11,600 bases of DNA from Paenibacillus sp. (GCA_029239545.1 JARBUQ010000078.1:1-11600); one strand, 5' to 3'; counted from the stretch's first letter, positions 1-7,732 are shown. Notes: generated by a model not told the origin, from the letters alone. Numbers and translations: made by a program.

Positions 1-977
1 ATTGAGTTGGTCCTCCTCAGCATTCCGTTGGATAAATCGTGTAACTTCTTCCTCTGTCATTTTTGTTAATTGGGCAAGAAAGCTCCATTGATCGATGTAG
101 GGCATGAAATTATCATCCAAGAACATGCTATTCCCCATCTTTCGCGGACCACCTTGGAGAGGTAAGGCAATAAGATTGCCAAAACCGCCTTTCGGTAATG
201 TATCTTGATTCGGAAACAACCGGTCATAGGAATCCAAGCCTAGTTGATATCTTTGTTTCATCGTAAGTGTAAGAATGATTGTACCAAACTTCCGAACCCA
301 ACTGGCCGCAATCGGCTCAGTGAAAAAGATCCATATGTGACCCCCGTTCCCGGATCGTGAACGCTCCAAGGCTGCCGGAATTGCATGAGCTTTGCATACT
401 TGCATGATGGCCGCAGCGTCTTCCTGCCAATTCCGATTGTCGAAGTCCATGGCGAGGAACGAACAGGTCTCATCTTTCAGCATTGGGTAAATCCCCACGG
501 TCCTGTCTTCCCGTGCATCCAGATGCCTGAATAGTACCTCGTCCGTAACGGGTAAGAAATTCTGATGTGTACATACCGAGCATTTCACTTTCGGTTTATG
601 ACAGACTGTTGTCCACTCATTGCCACAAGCCGGTGAATAACCCGATTTTCCTTGTTTGCCGTTCCATCGGATTGGGAGACATCTTCTCTGCCACGAAATA
701 AACTTCGAAACAGTCTGATTTTCTCTGACACTGAAGATAGTTGATGGACGCCCGCTGCTTCTACCTCTACCTCTACCTCTACTTCCTCTATTCGCTCCTC
801 ATCGAGCTTAGCTGCATCTTTATCTTCTAAGGGTTTAATTGTATGTCCGGGGGTAAGCGTCACTTCAGGAGCTAAATCTTTCAGTAGATCTCTTAATTGA
901 TCGTTTTCAAGTTTAAGCCGTTCTATTTCCAACAATGCAATACGAAGCTTCTCATGAATGTTTTGCAAAGGCTCCAC
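1..977 (-). pseudogene. TOTE-type archaeo-eukaryotic primase, N-terminal part, frameshifted; runs off left edge
   Basis: Two minus-strand frames join to one recognisable protein. Frame A starts at a GTG (977). It gives a Leu/Glu-rich coiled coil (residues about 1-36), an acidic linker with an EVEVEVEV run, and then the family signature FRGREDV (residues 94-100). After that, frame A diverges and stops at 585. The expected continuation (PIRWNGKQGKSGYSPAC) lies in another frame from about 676, which stays open to position 1. Frame B shows a Cys-rich knuckle (SPAC, VCHKP, KCSVC), the metal-binding DFD (bases 439-447), SGNGGH (bases 337-354), and the later LFPNQD and KGGFGNLIALPLQ motifs. Inserting one base at the Tyr codon (bases 676-677) restores the frame. 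Family knowledge: such AEP domains sit at the N-terminus of larger helicase-containing proteins in TOTE conflict systems; the rest would lie left of the window. The start is weakly supported, since AAGGA lies only 1 base before the GTG, and TTG or ATT codons just downstream are alternatives. The family call is firm. Whether the frameshift is a true lesion is not. Confidence 0.5.
761..784. repeat. Hexanucleotide tandem repeat inside the primase gene
   Basis: Three exact copies of CTACCT followed by a degenerate CTACTT lie in the linker of the primase gene. On the coding strand they read as alternating Glu-Val codons (EVEVEVEV). Because the unit is 6 bases, changes in copy number would lengthen or shorten the linker without shifting the frame. 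Confidence 0.85.
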
Positions 978-1087
978 TTCCTTGAAGTCTGTAAATTAAC
1001 TTTTCACACCGTGCGCAGCTCCCAGAGCGCGGTGCGAACAAGTCAGAAAGGTGAAACTAGAGTGAGCGAGTGTCTAGGCTGGGCTAA

Positions 1088-1260
1088 GCGGACAGCAGAT
1101 CCGTTATATTCGTCTAGAAGCACATGTAGCGGGTTTGAGCGGACACAGAATCCGCTATTCCTGCAAAACAGGGCCTTTTCGGGTCCATTCTTTGCCGATA
1201 ACGGAACCTGTGTCCCCGAGCAGACCAAAACGGGGGTTTTGGACGGAACGTGTGTCCGCA
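1088..1260. repeat. Four-unit GCGGACA/TCCGTTAT inverted-repeat cluster
   Basis: Two direct units lie at 1088-1107 (GCGGACAGCAGATCCGTTAT) and 1139-1158 (GCGGACACAGAATCCGCTAT). Two units in the opposite orientation lie at 1197-1216 (GATAACGGAACCTGTGTCCC) and 1241-1260 (GGACGGAACGTGTGTCCGCA). The inner pair could fold into an imperfect hairpin of about 80 bases. A small perfect hairpin, CCAAAA-cggggg-TTTTGG, sits at 1225-1242. From memory this resembles REP-like intergenic elements common in Paenibacillus genomes; I cannot check copy number. No transposase is present, so this would be a non-autonomous or structural repeat. Confidence 0.7.
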
Positions 1261-1489
1261 TCGCATCGTCTTGGCCATCTACCTTCTTTCTACAGCCCTC
1301 CCGTGGCCTCTTTCACACCGTGCGGCGAGTTTGCAACTTGATCTAGCTGCTGTCGAAACCTCTACAGATATAGTAACAGACTCAAGAGTTAGACTAAAGC
1401 AGTTGCTGCTTGATATGTCGAGAAGTCTCAATTCATACAGTTTATCATTTCCTGTAAAAAACCGAAGTTTCTCGATTTAATGCCAGATG

Positions 1490-1522
1490 TAAGAAACCCG
1501 ATCGCAAGGACCGGGTTTCTTA
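1490..1522. terminator. Perfect-stem hairpin, likely terminator of the nine-gene operon
   Basis: The arms AAGAAACCCG (1491-1500) and CGGGTTTCTT (1512-1521) are perfectly complementary, with an added T-A pair at 1490/1522, and enclose an 11-base loop. It lies 60 bases past the stop of the dioxygenase gene. The U-rich run (UUUCUU) is inside the 3' arm on either strand, with no long T tract after it, so the hairpin could act in both directions. A plus-strand frame stops at 1480, just before it, which would also fit a terminator for a lost plus-strand gene. Confidence 0.7.
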
Positions 1523-1582
1523 TGTGTACAGTGAAACATGACCGTTTCAAGAAACTACAAAACAGCTATTCGCAAAATCGAC

Positions 1583-3001
1583 TCAATATCTGCTCTCAAC
1601 AGTTGTAACGGGGCACCAACGAGCGGTTTGCAAAAACGGAAGCAGCACATCCAAAGCCTCATCGCTCCTTATGCGTTGAAGGGCGGAAGCAGCAATCGCG
1701 GATACGTAACGATTGGAATCGTTGAGTGCTTGTTTCAACGCTGGCACCGCTTCCCCGGCTTCCTTCCCTATTCTGGCAAGCGACAATCCGGCCATAAACC
1801 GAATGTAAGGGACCGAATCATTCGTTAACCGGTCACATAACGCTGGAATGGTAAGCTCATAGGGCTCTTGGATCAAACCCAAAGCTTCTATGATATGTTG
1901 ACGGACGAATCGGGAATCCTCCTGCAGCAGTTCAATCAATCCCGGCACGGCTTCAGATGCTTCGCTCCCGATCTCACCTAATATGAAGGCAAGATGTCCA
2001 TACAGCTCACGATTATTAATCTCCCTGGAATTAAGCGCCTTAACAATGGAGGGAATCGCTGGGCTGCCTACTGCCGCCAACCCATGAGCTGCGCTGCGTA
2101 CTGCTGCAGGTGACGAATTGTCCAGCCCATCGATTAAGGCAGGAATTGCCTCCAGCCCCATTGCAGCCAATGCATAGGCTGCATTCAAGGCGATAACTTC
2201 ATTCGGATCGCTCAACTGCTGCTGATAGGCATTCAACTGTCGTTTAGCAGCCTGGTCAACCGAACTCTCTGAACTTGTCCCTGACGATGATCCGGATAAC
2301 CAATTCCATGTATGCTCCCAAATCAAATCATGATCCGGAATAGGCAGCATTTGCTGCGGCCGCATCCATTCCGTTCTCGTGTTATTCCAGCTTGGACGCT
2401 TCGGTGCTTCCAGGCGAAAAAATAAAAACTTCAGCATAAATCGATTTTTCTCCGAAAAATTAGGCATCGCTGTGTGCCAAATATCGTAGGCAATCAATGC
2501 CATGGTGCCCGCTTTTCCACATACCGATAGTTTATGCTCGGATTGGTCTCCAGTCAGCTGATAATGATTTTGCGTGCCCGGCATTAGACCTGAAGGTCCC
2601 ATATCTTCCGTTACATCTTGTGGGTAATAGAAGATCATCGCAGACCAGGGATGATGATTTCTCAGCTTCTCGTTACCCCAGTAATTGTCTTTGTGCCAAG
2701 CCATCCCTTTACTGCCTGCAACATTGAAATGCCCATGCCGATGAGCATGCATTATATAATCAGGACCTAGAATACTCGTTAGGCCGCCCTGCACGGTTGG
2801 ATGATCAAAAAACTGCTGTATCTCCGGAATTCTCGGCAAAATATTATTCCCCACATTTCCTTCCGTCGCGTAAACATCATTCATCTTCTGCAGAACCGAC
2901 TTATGAAAATCATCGGAAAAATCGGTATTCAGCACTACAAAGCCATGTGTGATAAATTGCGCCATCTGTTCATCGGTCAGTAAATACTTGGAATCCACCA
3001 T
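1583..3001 (-). CDS. PhyH-type Fe(II)/2-oxoglutarate dioxygenase fused to HEAT repeats
   Basis: The 472-residue protein has an N-terminal phytanoyl-CoA dioxygenase-like domain (about 1-235). It carries the iron-binding HxD in WHKDNYWG (H103, D105), the distal His in AYDIWHTAMP (H176), and Arg187 in NRFMLKF, placed to bind 2-oxoglutarate. A Ser/Gly-rich linker (about 236-250) leads to about five or six HEAT-like helical repeats (about 255-458) with recurring AAYALAAMG, AVPALKQAL-type helices. The family hydroxylates or otherwise oxidises unactivated carbons. The substrate here is unknown, but the sugar-enzyme neighbours suggest a sugar or glycoside. The HEAT part probably binds a partner or ligand. 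There is no signal peptide or membrane segment, so it is cytoplasmic. The ATG at 3001 is chosen because AAGGAGG lies 9 bases upstream; an in-frame extension to 3082 would overlap the SDR gene and has no such site. It is last in the operon, 38 bases after the SDR gene. Confidence 0.9.
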   Translation of the reverse strand: MVDSKYLLTDEQMAQFITHGFVVLNTDFSDDFHKSVLQKMNDVYATEGNVGNNILPRIPEIQQFFDHPTVQGGLTSILGPDYIMHAHRHGHFNVAGSKGMAWHKDNYWGNEKLRNHHPWSAMIFYYPQDVTEDMGPSGLMPGTQNHYQLTGDQSEHKLSVCGKAGTMALIAYDIWHTAMPNFSEKNRFMLKFLFFRLEAPKRPSWNNTRTEWMRPQQMLPIPDHDLIWEHTWNWLSGSSSGTSSESSVDQAAKRQLNAYQQQLSDPNEVIALNAAYALAAMGLEAIPALIDGLDNSSPAAVRSAAHGLAAVGSPAIPSIVKALNSREINNRELYGHLAFILGEIGSEASEAVPGLIELLQEDSRFVRQHIIEALGLIQEPYELTIPALCDRLTNDSVPYIRFMAGLSLARIGKEAGEAVPALKQALNDSNRYVSAIAASALQRIRSDEALDVLLPFLQTARWCPVTTVESRY

Positions 3002-3039
3002 AGGCGAAACCCTCCTTAATGACATTTTGAAAAAGTCTA

Positions 3040-3798
3040 TTACGAAAGCTTGATGATTTGTCCGCCATCGACAACCATACAATGGCCCGTAATATAGCGC
3101 GATTCTTCACTTGCCAGGAAAAGGGCTGCATCCGCTATTTCTTCGGGCTGCCCGACCCTCCCCATCGGAATCGTTCTCAAATATTCCTTAATGGCAGGCT
3201 CATTATCTATAAGCGGCTTAGTTAATCGCGTCTCTATAAAACCCGGACATAAGGAATTGACGCGAATACCCAGAGGTGCTAATTCTAGCGCCATGGACAT
3301 GGCCAGCATGTTCATTCCGCCCTTGGATGCGTTGTAATGGGCCAAATCCGCTTCCGCTGCAAGCCCGTTGACACTGGACATAAGGACGACAGAGCCTTTT
3401 TGCTGCCGCTTGGTCATCTCCCTGCATACTCTCTGCGCTACAAGAAATGTACCCTTCAAATTAATGTTGATATGACGGTCCCATTCTTCCACCGTTATGT
3501 CGAGAAAGGGGGTCGGATTATTAATTCCCGCATTATGGACCAGCACATCAATCCTTCCCCATTTCTCCAGGACACAATCGATCATACCGTTAACCTGCTC
3601 TTGATCCTGCACATCGGACTCCAATGTTAATACCTCGCCGCCTTGCTCCCGGATCACAACCGCTGCTTCCTCCAATGAAGCGCGGCCCCGCCCGGAGATG
3701 GCCACTTTAGCGCCTTCGCCTGCGAATCGGAGGGCGATTGCGCGACCGATGCCAAGCGACCCTCCCGTAATCAGTGCGATATGATTGTCTAACCTCAT
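3040..3798 (-). CDS. Short-chain dehydrogenase/reductase (SDR), classical type
   Basis: At 252 residues it has the usual length of classical SDRs. Visible motifs are TGGSLGIG (11-18, cofactor-binding TGxxxGIG), HNAG (88-91), NINLKG (111-116), the serine of MSSVNG (141-142), the catalytic YNASK (Y155, K159), and PGFIET after the active site. Arg37 in SGRGR, with no acidic residue at the end of strand 2, hints at NADP(H), but this is not decisive. Annotators would likely write glucose 1-dehydrogenase or 3-oxoacyl-ACP reductase; neither name is supported by sequence alone. In this operon, oxidation or reduction of a sugar hydroxyl/ketone is the better guess. AGGAGG lies 5 bases before the ATG. 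It follows the Gfo gene by 57 bases and precedes the dioxygenase by 38. Confidence 0.93.
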   Translation of the reverse strand: MRLDNHIALITGGSLGIGRAIALRFAGEGAKVAISGRGRASLEEAAVVIREQGGEVLTLESDVQDQEQVNGMIDCVLEKWGRIDVLVHNAGINNPTPFLDITVEEWDRHININLKGTFLVAQRVCREMTKRQQKGSVVLMSSVNGLAAEADLAHYNASKGGMNMLAMSMALELAPLGIRVNSLCPGFIETRLTKPLIDNEPAIKEYLRTIPMGRVGQPEEIADAALFLASEESRYITGHCMVVDGGQIIKLS

Positions 3799-3855
3799 AG
3801 GATCCTCCTATTGGAACACCTGTACTGCTCCCATCCTGCGTGCTTGCAGTTCCGA

Positions 3856-4866
3856 TTACGATTGAATGATTACTTTTTGTCCCGTAGCGATGGATTCATC
3901 AATGGCAAAGCAAACATCCATCGATTTGTACGCATCGAAGAAGTCGCAGCGAGTAGTCGAGTTATTGAGAATGGCCTGCACGAAATCGGCAAGCTCCTGG
4001 GCGAATGGATGATGGGACACGTCTCCGCTGTCCGGCAGAATGGTCGGAATGGTCGCATAGTTCGTTTGCCCTGGAAGCTTGTGGCTGTACAATTTGTTGT
4101 CCATAATCGCGCCTTTTTCACCGAGTAAATGAACATTGAATTTGTACGGCGTTTTACATTCAACTGACGAGGACACTTTACCAAGCCCCCCGTTTTTCAA
4201 TTTGAATATCGCAATGGCGTTCGGATCGAATTCATAATCCGAGTCCGTCCAGGTTTTGCAGCTATATGCTGTTACTTCTGTAATGTCTCCGGCAAAATAC
4301 CGCACCGCATCGACCGCGTGACAACCCGCTGTAAGAATGCTGCTTCCACCTAGCTCTTTTGTTTTACTCCACACATACTGCACATAATGCGGCCCGATGT
4401 GATGCCAGTAATCAACCTGAGCCATATACACTCTTCCTAACGCATCATCATTAATAAGAGCCTTCGTAGATTCGAACATCGGATTCCAGCGGAGGACGAA
4501 GCTAACTACCGATTTGATCGGATTGCTCGAAATGGCATCGGCCATGATCTCGAGCCCTTCGCGGTTCATCGCCATCGGCTTCTCAATAATCAAGTGCTTG
4601 CCATGCCGGGCAGCCATTGCCGCTTGCTGCGGGCGGATGCCCGGGGTCGAACAGAGGACAACAGCGTCAACCTGCGGATCCTTGATCATTTCCTCGAAGG
4701 TAGCGAAGATCCTGGTGTCAATTCCAAGCTCAGACAATTTCGTTTTCACACGATTAGCATCGTTGGAAACAACGCCATACACTTCAGAATCCTTTCGGGC
4801 GTGAATCGCTTTGAGATATTCTCCCGCTACCCAACCTGTTCCTACTACAGCAAATTTAATCGTCAT
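3856..4866 (-). CDS. Gfo/Idh/MocA family oxidoreductase (canonical EKP type)
   Basis: The 336-residue protein has an N-terminal Rossmann fold with GTGWVA (9-14), the family EKP motif (95-97, in HLIIEKPMAM), and a C-terminal domain with GCHAVDAVRYF, whose H183 and D186 fit the usual catalytic HxxD. These enzymes are NAD(P)-dependent and oxidise or reduce sugars, inositols and related polyols. It is the second such protein in the operon, but the two differ: this one keeps the canonical dehydrogenase motifs. The ATG at 4866 has GAGGAG 9 bases upstream. A longer in-frame start at 4971 would overlap the deacetylase gene and its added residues do not look like part of the family fold. No signal peptide is seen, so it is cytoplasmic. 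Confidence 0.93.
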   Translation of the reverse strand: MTIKFAVVGTGWVAGEYLKAIHARKDSEVYGVVSNDANRVKTKLSELGIDTRIFATFEEMIKDPQVDAVVLCSTPGIRPQQAAMAARHGKHLIIEKPMAMNREGLEIMADAISSNPIKSVVSFVLRWNPMFESTKALINDDALGRVYMAQVDYWHHIGPHYVQYVWSKTKELGGSSILTAGCHAVDAVRYFAGDITEVTAYSCKTWTDSDYEFDPNAIAIFKLKNGGLGKVSSSVECKTPYKFNVHLLGEKGAIMDNKLYSHKLPGQTNYATIPTILPDSGDVSHHPFAQELADFVQAILNNSTTRCDFFDAYKSMDVCFAIDESIATGQKVIIQS

Positions 4867-4906
4867 TGTTCTGCACTCCTCTATTTTGTATTGGTTCACA
4901 ACAGGA

Positions 4907-5611
4907 TCACACCGGGAATCGGACCGCGTTAGGACGTGTCCAAGCCATATGCTGGATAAACCCTTCTGCATATGTACATCCGGCCTGAATACCTCTGAAT
5001 TTGCTTAACGTCTTCATTAAATCCAGGACATCAACATTATCGTGCTCCTTCAGCCAGACTAACTGGCTTTGATGCTGCTCCAGCATGGTCGCTTTCGTTG
5101 TAAAGGTATCCGTAATATCGACGTAGAGTGTCGGTTGAAAATCAATGCCGGACAGGTTATCCATATAAAACAAAGAAGGAACTTTGGCGGCAAAAGGGTG
5201 ATTCTGCGATGCTCCCGGCAATGTCGCAAGAAATGTAGTATCAAATACTAAGCGGCTCACGGCAACATGATCAGGCATATAATCGTTCGGAGCGTGCGTG
5301 ATAACGAGATCAGGCTGAACAGAGCACAATAGATCGATGAAAAGCTCTCGATTCCCCTCATGGTCCGCTATAATTCTCCCGTCCCTCATCCCCAATGAAA
5401 TAACGGGGCAGCCTATAACGGCTCCTGCTTGCTGCGCCTCCTGCTGGCGAATAGGAATCAGTTTCTCTGCCGGTATTTCATAATGGCCTTTATCCCCGTC
5501 GCTCACGTGACAAAGGACTACCTCGTGACCGGATTGGACCATCTTGGCCAGCGTGCCGGCACAAGATATTTCGATATCATCCGGATGCGCCCCAATCGCT
5601 AATATCTTCAC
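4907..5611 (-). CDS. PIG-L/LmbE family zinc-dependent N-deacetylase
   Basis: The 234-residue protein has the family opening with AHPDD (H9, D11, D12) and the second metal site PDHVAV (H115). H9, D12 and H115 would bind zinc and D11 would be the general base. The HVSDGDKG stretch (35-42), the Arg/Glu of IRQQEA (54-59) and PDLVITH (100-106) also match the family. Members remove acetyl groups from N-acetylated sugars, as in GlcNAc-PI, mycothiol and bacillithiol synthesis; in this operon an N-acetylated or otherwise acylated sugar intermediate is the likely substrate. The GTG at 5611 is chosen because GAGGAGG lies just upstream and the fold begins at once. A frame open to 5830 would overlap the upstream epimerase by 185 bases. 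It starts 34 bases after the epimerase stop. A bacillithiol enzyme is less likely given the neighbours. Confidence 0.92.
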   Translation of the reverse strand: MKILAIGAHPDDIEISCAGTLAKMVQSGHEVVLCHVSDGDKGHYEIPAEKLIPIRQQEAQQAGAVIGCPVISLGMRDGRIIADHEGNRELFIDLLCSVQPDLVITHAPNDYMPDHVAVSRLVFDTTFLATLPGASQNHPFAAKVPSLFYMDNLSGIDFQPTLYVDITDTFTTKATMLEQHQSQLVWLKEHDNVDVLDLMKTLSKFRGIQAGCTYAEGFIQHMAWTRPNAVRFPV

Positions 5612-5645
5612 CGCTTCTCCTCCTCTATACTGAAACCTTGGTTGA

Positions 5646-6509
5646 TCATACTTCGTTCCAAATACGCTTTGCGTTATCGAGACCGGTCCTCGTCCCGCTG
5701 CGGCATTCTTCCATGCCTTCAAATTCAATGGATATATACCCGTCATAGCCTGATCCTTTAATGATGCGCAGCACTTCCCATATATCGATATCCCCTTGCC
5801 CCACAATCGAACCACGCAAGTAATTTCCACCCGCTGTCTTGAACCAGCCTTGACCGGGATCCCGATGTCCGGAACGAAGGTAAAAATCCTTCAAATGAAC
5901 CATAGAAGCAAGATGGATATTATTGCTTACACCATGGACCGCCGTTTCATCCACACACATGAAATTCCCCGTATCGAGCGTAGTCTTGAAATTAGGTCGT
6001 CCAACCGCATGGATCAAGCTTTGCACCCGTTCACTAGCCTGCATGTAGTAGCCATGATTCTCCACACTTGTTGTAATCCCGAACTTGGAGGCGTAATCGG
6101 CAATTTGTCTGCAGGCTTCCGCCAGTATAGGTAAATCCTTGTGAAATTGAACGATTGACCGTTCCCCGGGAGGTCTGGACGCTACGTCATGACGCATCAA
6201 TTTGACCCCAAGCTCGTTCGCAATATTGACCTCCTGCTTCACACGCTCAATTTCTTGGTTGAGACTTGTTTCATCCTCGGTAACAAAGTTGGCTCGAACC
6301 GTATAGTTCGATATATCGATTCCCACCTGCTCCGCTTTACTGCGTATGGCCTGCAGAAGCTCAGGATCCCGGGTTAGATCGTAACCGATCGGCACAATTT
6401 CAATGTGCTCTCCTCCAGCCTCAGCCGTCCACTCTATGACATCCGGAACAGTCATTTCCTTGGCAGCTATGGCACGGGTTAAGCTGTTCGAGCTGATTCC
6501 CCATTTCAT
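5646..6509 (-). CDS. Sugar phosphate isomerase/epimerase-like TIM-barrel protein (AP endonuclease 2 fold)
   Basis: The 287-residue protein matches the xylose isomerase-like TIM barrel family. It has the opening WGISSNSL, and metal/substrate residues typical of the fold: E150 in SVENHG, D179 in LDTGNF, H205 in MVHLKDF, and E262 or E264 in ISIEFEG. Family members epimerise or isomerise free or phosphorylated sugars, and some cleave 3-keto-glycosides made by a partner Gfo/Idh/MocA enzyme. The adjacency of two Gfo genes makes that role attractive, but it is inference. Two starts are possible: a GTG at 6518, overlapping the upstream TGA as GTGA, and an ATG at 6509. The ATG is preferred because GGCGGTGA pairs well with the 16S tail at correct spacing and the family normally begins with this Met-Lys. 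It is translationally coupled to the preceding Gfo gene. Confidence 0.9.
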   Translation of the reverse strand: MKWGISSNSLTRAIAAKEMTVPDVIEWTAEAGGEHIEIVPIGYDLTRDPELLQAIRSKAEQVGIDISNYTVRANFVTEDETSLNQEIERVKQEVNIANELGVKLMRHDVASRPPGERSIVQFHKDLPILAEACRQIADYASKFGITTSVENHGYYMQASERVQSLIHAVGRPNFKTTLDTGNFMCVDETAVHGVSNNIHLASMVHLKDFYLRSGHRDPGQGWFKTAGGNYLRGSIVGQGDIDIWEVLRIIKGSGYDGYISIEFEGMEECRSGTRTGLDNAKRIWNEV

Positions 6510-6514
6510 GTTCC

Positions 6515-7732
6515 TCACCGCCGATCCATTTTTCGGTATTTATTTCGGGCGAAATCCGGGAACGCGACCGGTTGTCCATGATTGGCTGCAGATTGAACGG
6601 AAAGCGGAAACACACTACTTATCGCCACCGAATCATATACATCCATCTCAGGAAGGCGGTTTTCCCTTATCGCAGCGGCAAACTCCTCCATCACAAAATA
6701 ATCCCCGAAAGAAGCAGCCGCTTCTGCTTTTTCCCGTGACCGACTCCACCAAGGATGCTCGAATTCATCCGCATATTCCCATAGAGGCGTCCAGACAGCT
6801 TTGCCATTATAAGAACGCTCAGACGAACGGCTGTCAAACCATACCATCGGCTCTTCTCCTTCGAATCGAGGAGGCAGGAAAGAACCTTTTGTCCCTTGCA
6901 GCGCATGATGCTTATAGTTGAAAGGACGGGGGGAGGAGAAGTCATTGCGCAAATAAATAACGGCCCCCTGCTTCGTACGAATTAACGTTAAGGCTGAATC
7001 GCCCTGCTTCCAGTAATCGGGCTGTGCTCCCGGATGTTCCTTGCCGAATAGCTCCGCAAAATAGTCGCATTGAGAGGCTGGCTTCGATACAACCGTCGTC
7101 ATGTAATCGAATGAATCGCCATCCTTCTGGTTAATGCCCAACCACTGGGCTATCGGACCGAGGGAATGAGTCGGATAGTTAATGCCGTTGAAATCTCTTA
7201 ACATCTCGCCACGCCACTTCAATGAACCATCGGCATTATTGGTAGCTCTGCGCACATCATGGACATACCCGCATTCCGCGTGCGTAATTTCGCCGAACAT
7301 CCCTTTCTCCGACATATTGCGGACCATCATATTCAATCGTGTGTAACAGAAGTTTTCCGCCATCATGTACACTTTCCCTGTCTGCTCCACGGTCTCCACT
7401 AGCTCCCAGCAATCCTCCAGCGTGTGGGCTGAAGACACTTCACAGAGAACATGTTTTCCCGCCTTCATCGCTTGTACCGCTTGTTGTGCATGGATTAACA
7501 TAGGTGTCGCAATAAACACGGCATCGATACAATCGTCATTCAACAGCTGTTCATAATTCGTGCTCGTTCGGATTTCGGGATACCGCTCTTTCCATTTGCC
7601 AAAAACCTGTTCATCCAGATCACATACCGCCACCAGCTCAATTTGTTCTTGTAATAAATCCATCGTCCTCGTGTACGAGAACCCGCGGTTTCCACCTACA
7701 ACAGCCAGACGGACTGGTTGATTAAATGCCAT
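6515..7732 (-). CDS. Gfo/Idh/MocA family protein, GH109-like
   Basis: The 405-residue protein has an N-terminal Rossmann fold (AVVGGNRG, 10-17) in which the usual GxGxxG/A is altered. The canonical EKP is replaced by CEVSS (97-101). The NYPTHSLGPIAQWLGIN segment (185-201) and FSSPRP (265-270) resemble glycoside hydrolase family 109, where NAD stays bound and glycosides are cleaved by a redox-cycle mechanism. Its length also fits GH109 better than ordinary 330-residue dehydrogenases. GH109 proteins are often exported, but no signal peptide is seen here, so it should act in the cytoplasm on imported substrate. An alternative is a plain dehydrogenase of the same superfamily. The ATG at 7732 has GGGAGG 9 bases upstream. 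It follows the YtcP permease gene by 64 bases and lies next to the epimerase gene, whose ribosome binding site overlaps its stop codon. Confidence 0.88.
   Translation of the reverse strand: MAFNQPVRLAVVGGNRGFSYTRTMDLLQEQIELVAVCDLDEQVFGKWKERYPEIRTSTNYEQLLNDDCIDAVFIATPMLIHAQQAVQAMKAGKHVLCEVSSAHTLEDCWELVETVEQTGKVYMMAENFCYTRLNMMVRNMSEKGMFGEITHAECGYVHDVRRATNNADGSLKWRGEMLRDFNGINYPTHSLGPIAQWLGINQKDGDSFDYMTTVVSKPASQCDYFAELFGKEHPGAQPDYWKQGDSALTLIRTKQGAVIYLRNDFSSPRPFNYKHHALQGTKGSFLPPRFEGEEPMVWFDSRSSERSYNGKAVWTPLWEYADEFEHPWWSRSREKAEAAASFGDYFVMEEFAAAIRENRLPEMDVYDSVAISSVFPLSVQSAANHGQPVAFPDFARNKYRKMDRR

Larger units (their letters stand above)
978..1582. other. 605-base intergenic region, no convincing intact gene
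   Basis: This region separates the start of the primase gene (977) from the end of the dioxygenase gene (1583). It holds the inverted-repeat cluster at 1088-1260, a 14-bp direct repeat (TTTCACACCGTGCG at 1002-1015 and 1311-1324), the hairpin terminator at 1490-1522, and a small inverted repeat TGAAAC/GTTTCA (1532-1549). Reading frames here, including a 149-codon plus-strand frame from 897, cross the repeats and the primase gene and show no family features. A plus-strand frame ending at 1480 may be a gene remnant. I could not find a clear promoter for the primase gene. Confidence 0.6.

Noticed and set aside
897..1346. 149-codon plus-strand frame
   Set aside because: It crosses the primase gene start and the repeat cluster, shows no family features, and its length comes from repeat sequence lacking stops.
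3811..4128. Plus-strand frame opposite the second Gfo gene
   Set aside because: It is a shadow of the antisense coding frame with no motif and no upstream signals.
5612..5830. N-terminal extension of the deacetylase frame upstream of the GTG at 5611
   Set aside because: It lies inside the epimerase gene, has no ribosome binding site, and the deacetylase fold begins exactly at the GTG, which has GAGGAGG before it.
6403..6921. 172-codon plus-strand frame
   Set aside because: It is antisense to the GH109-like and epimerase genes, both well supported, and has no recognisable domain.
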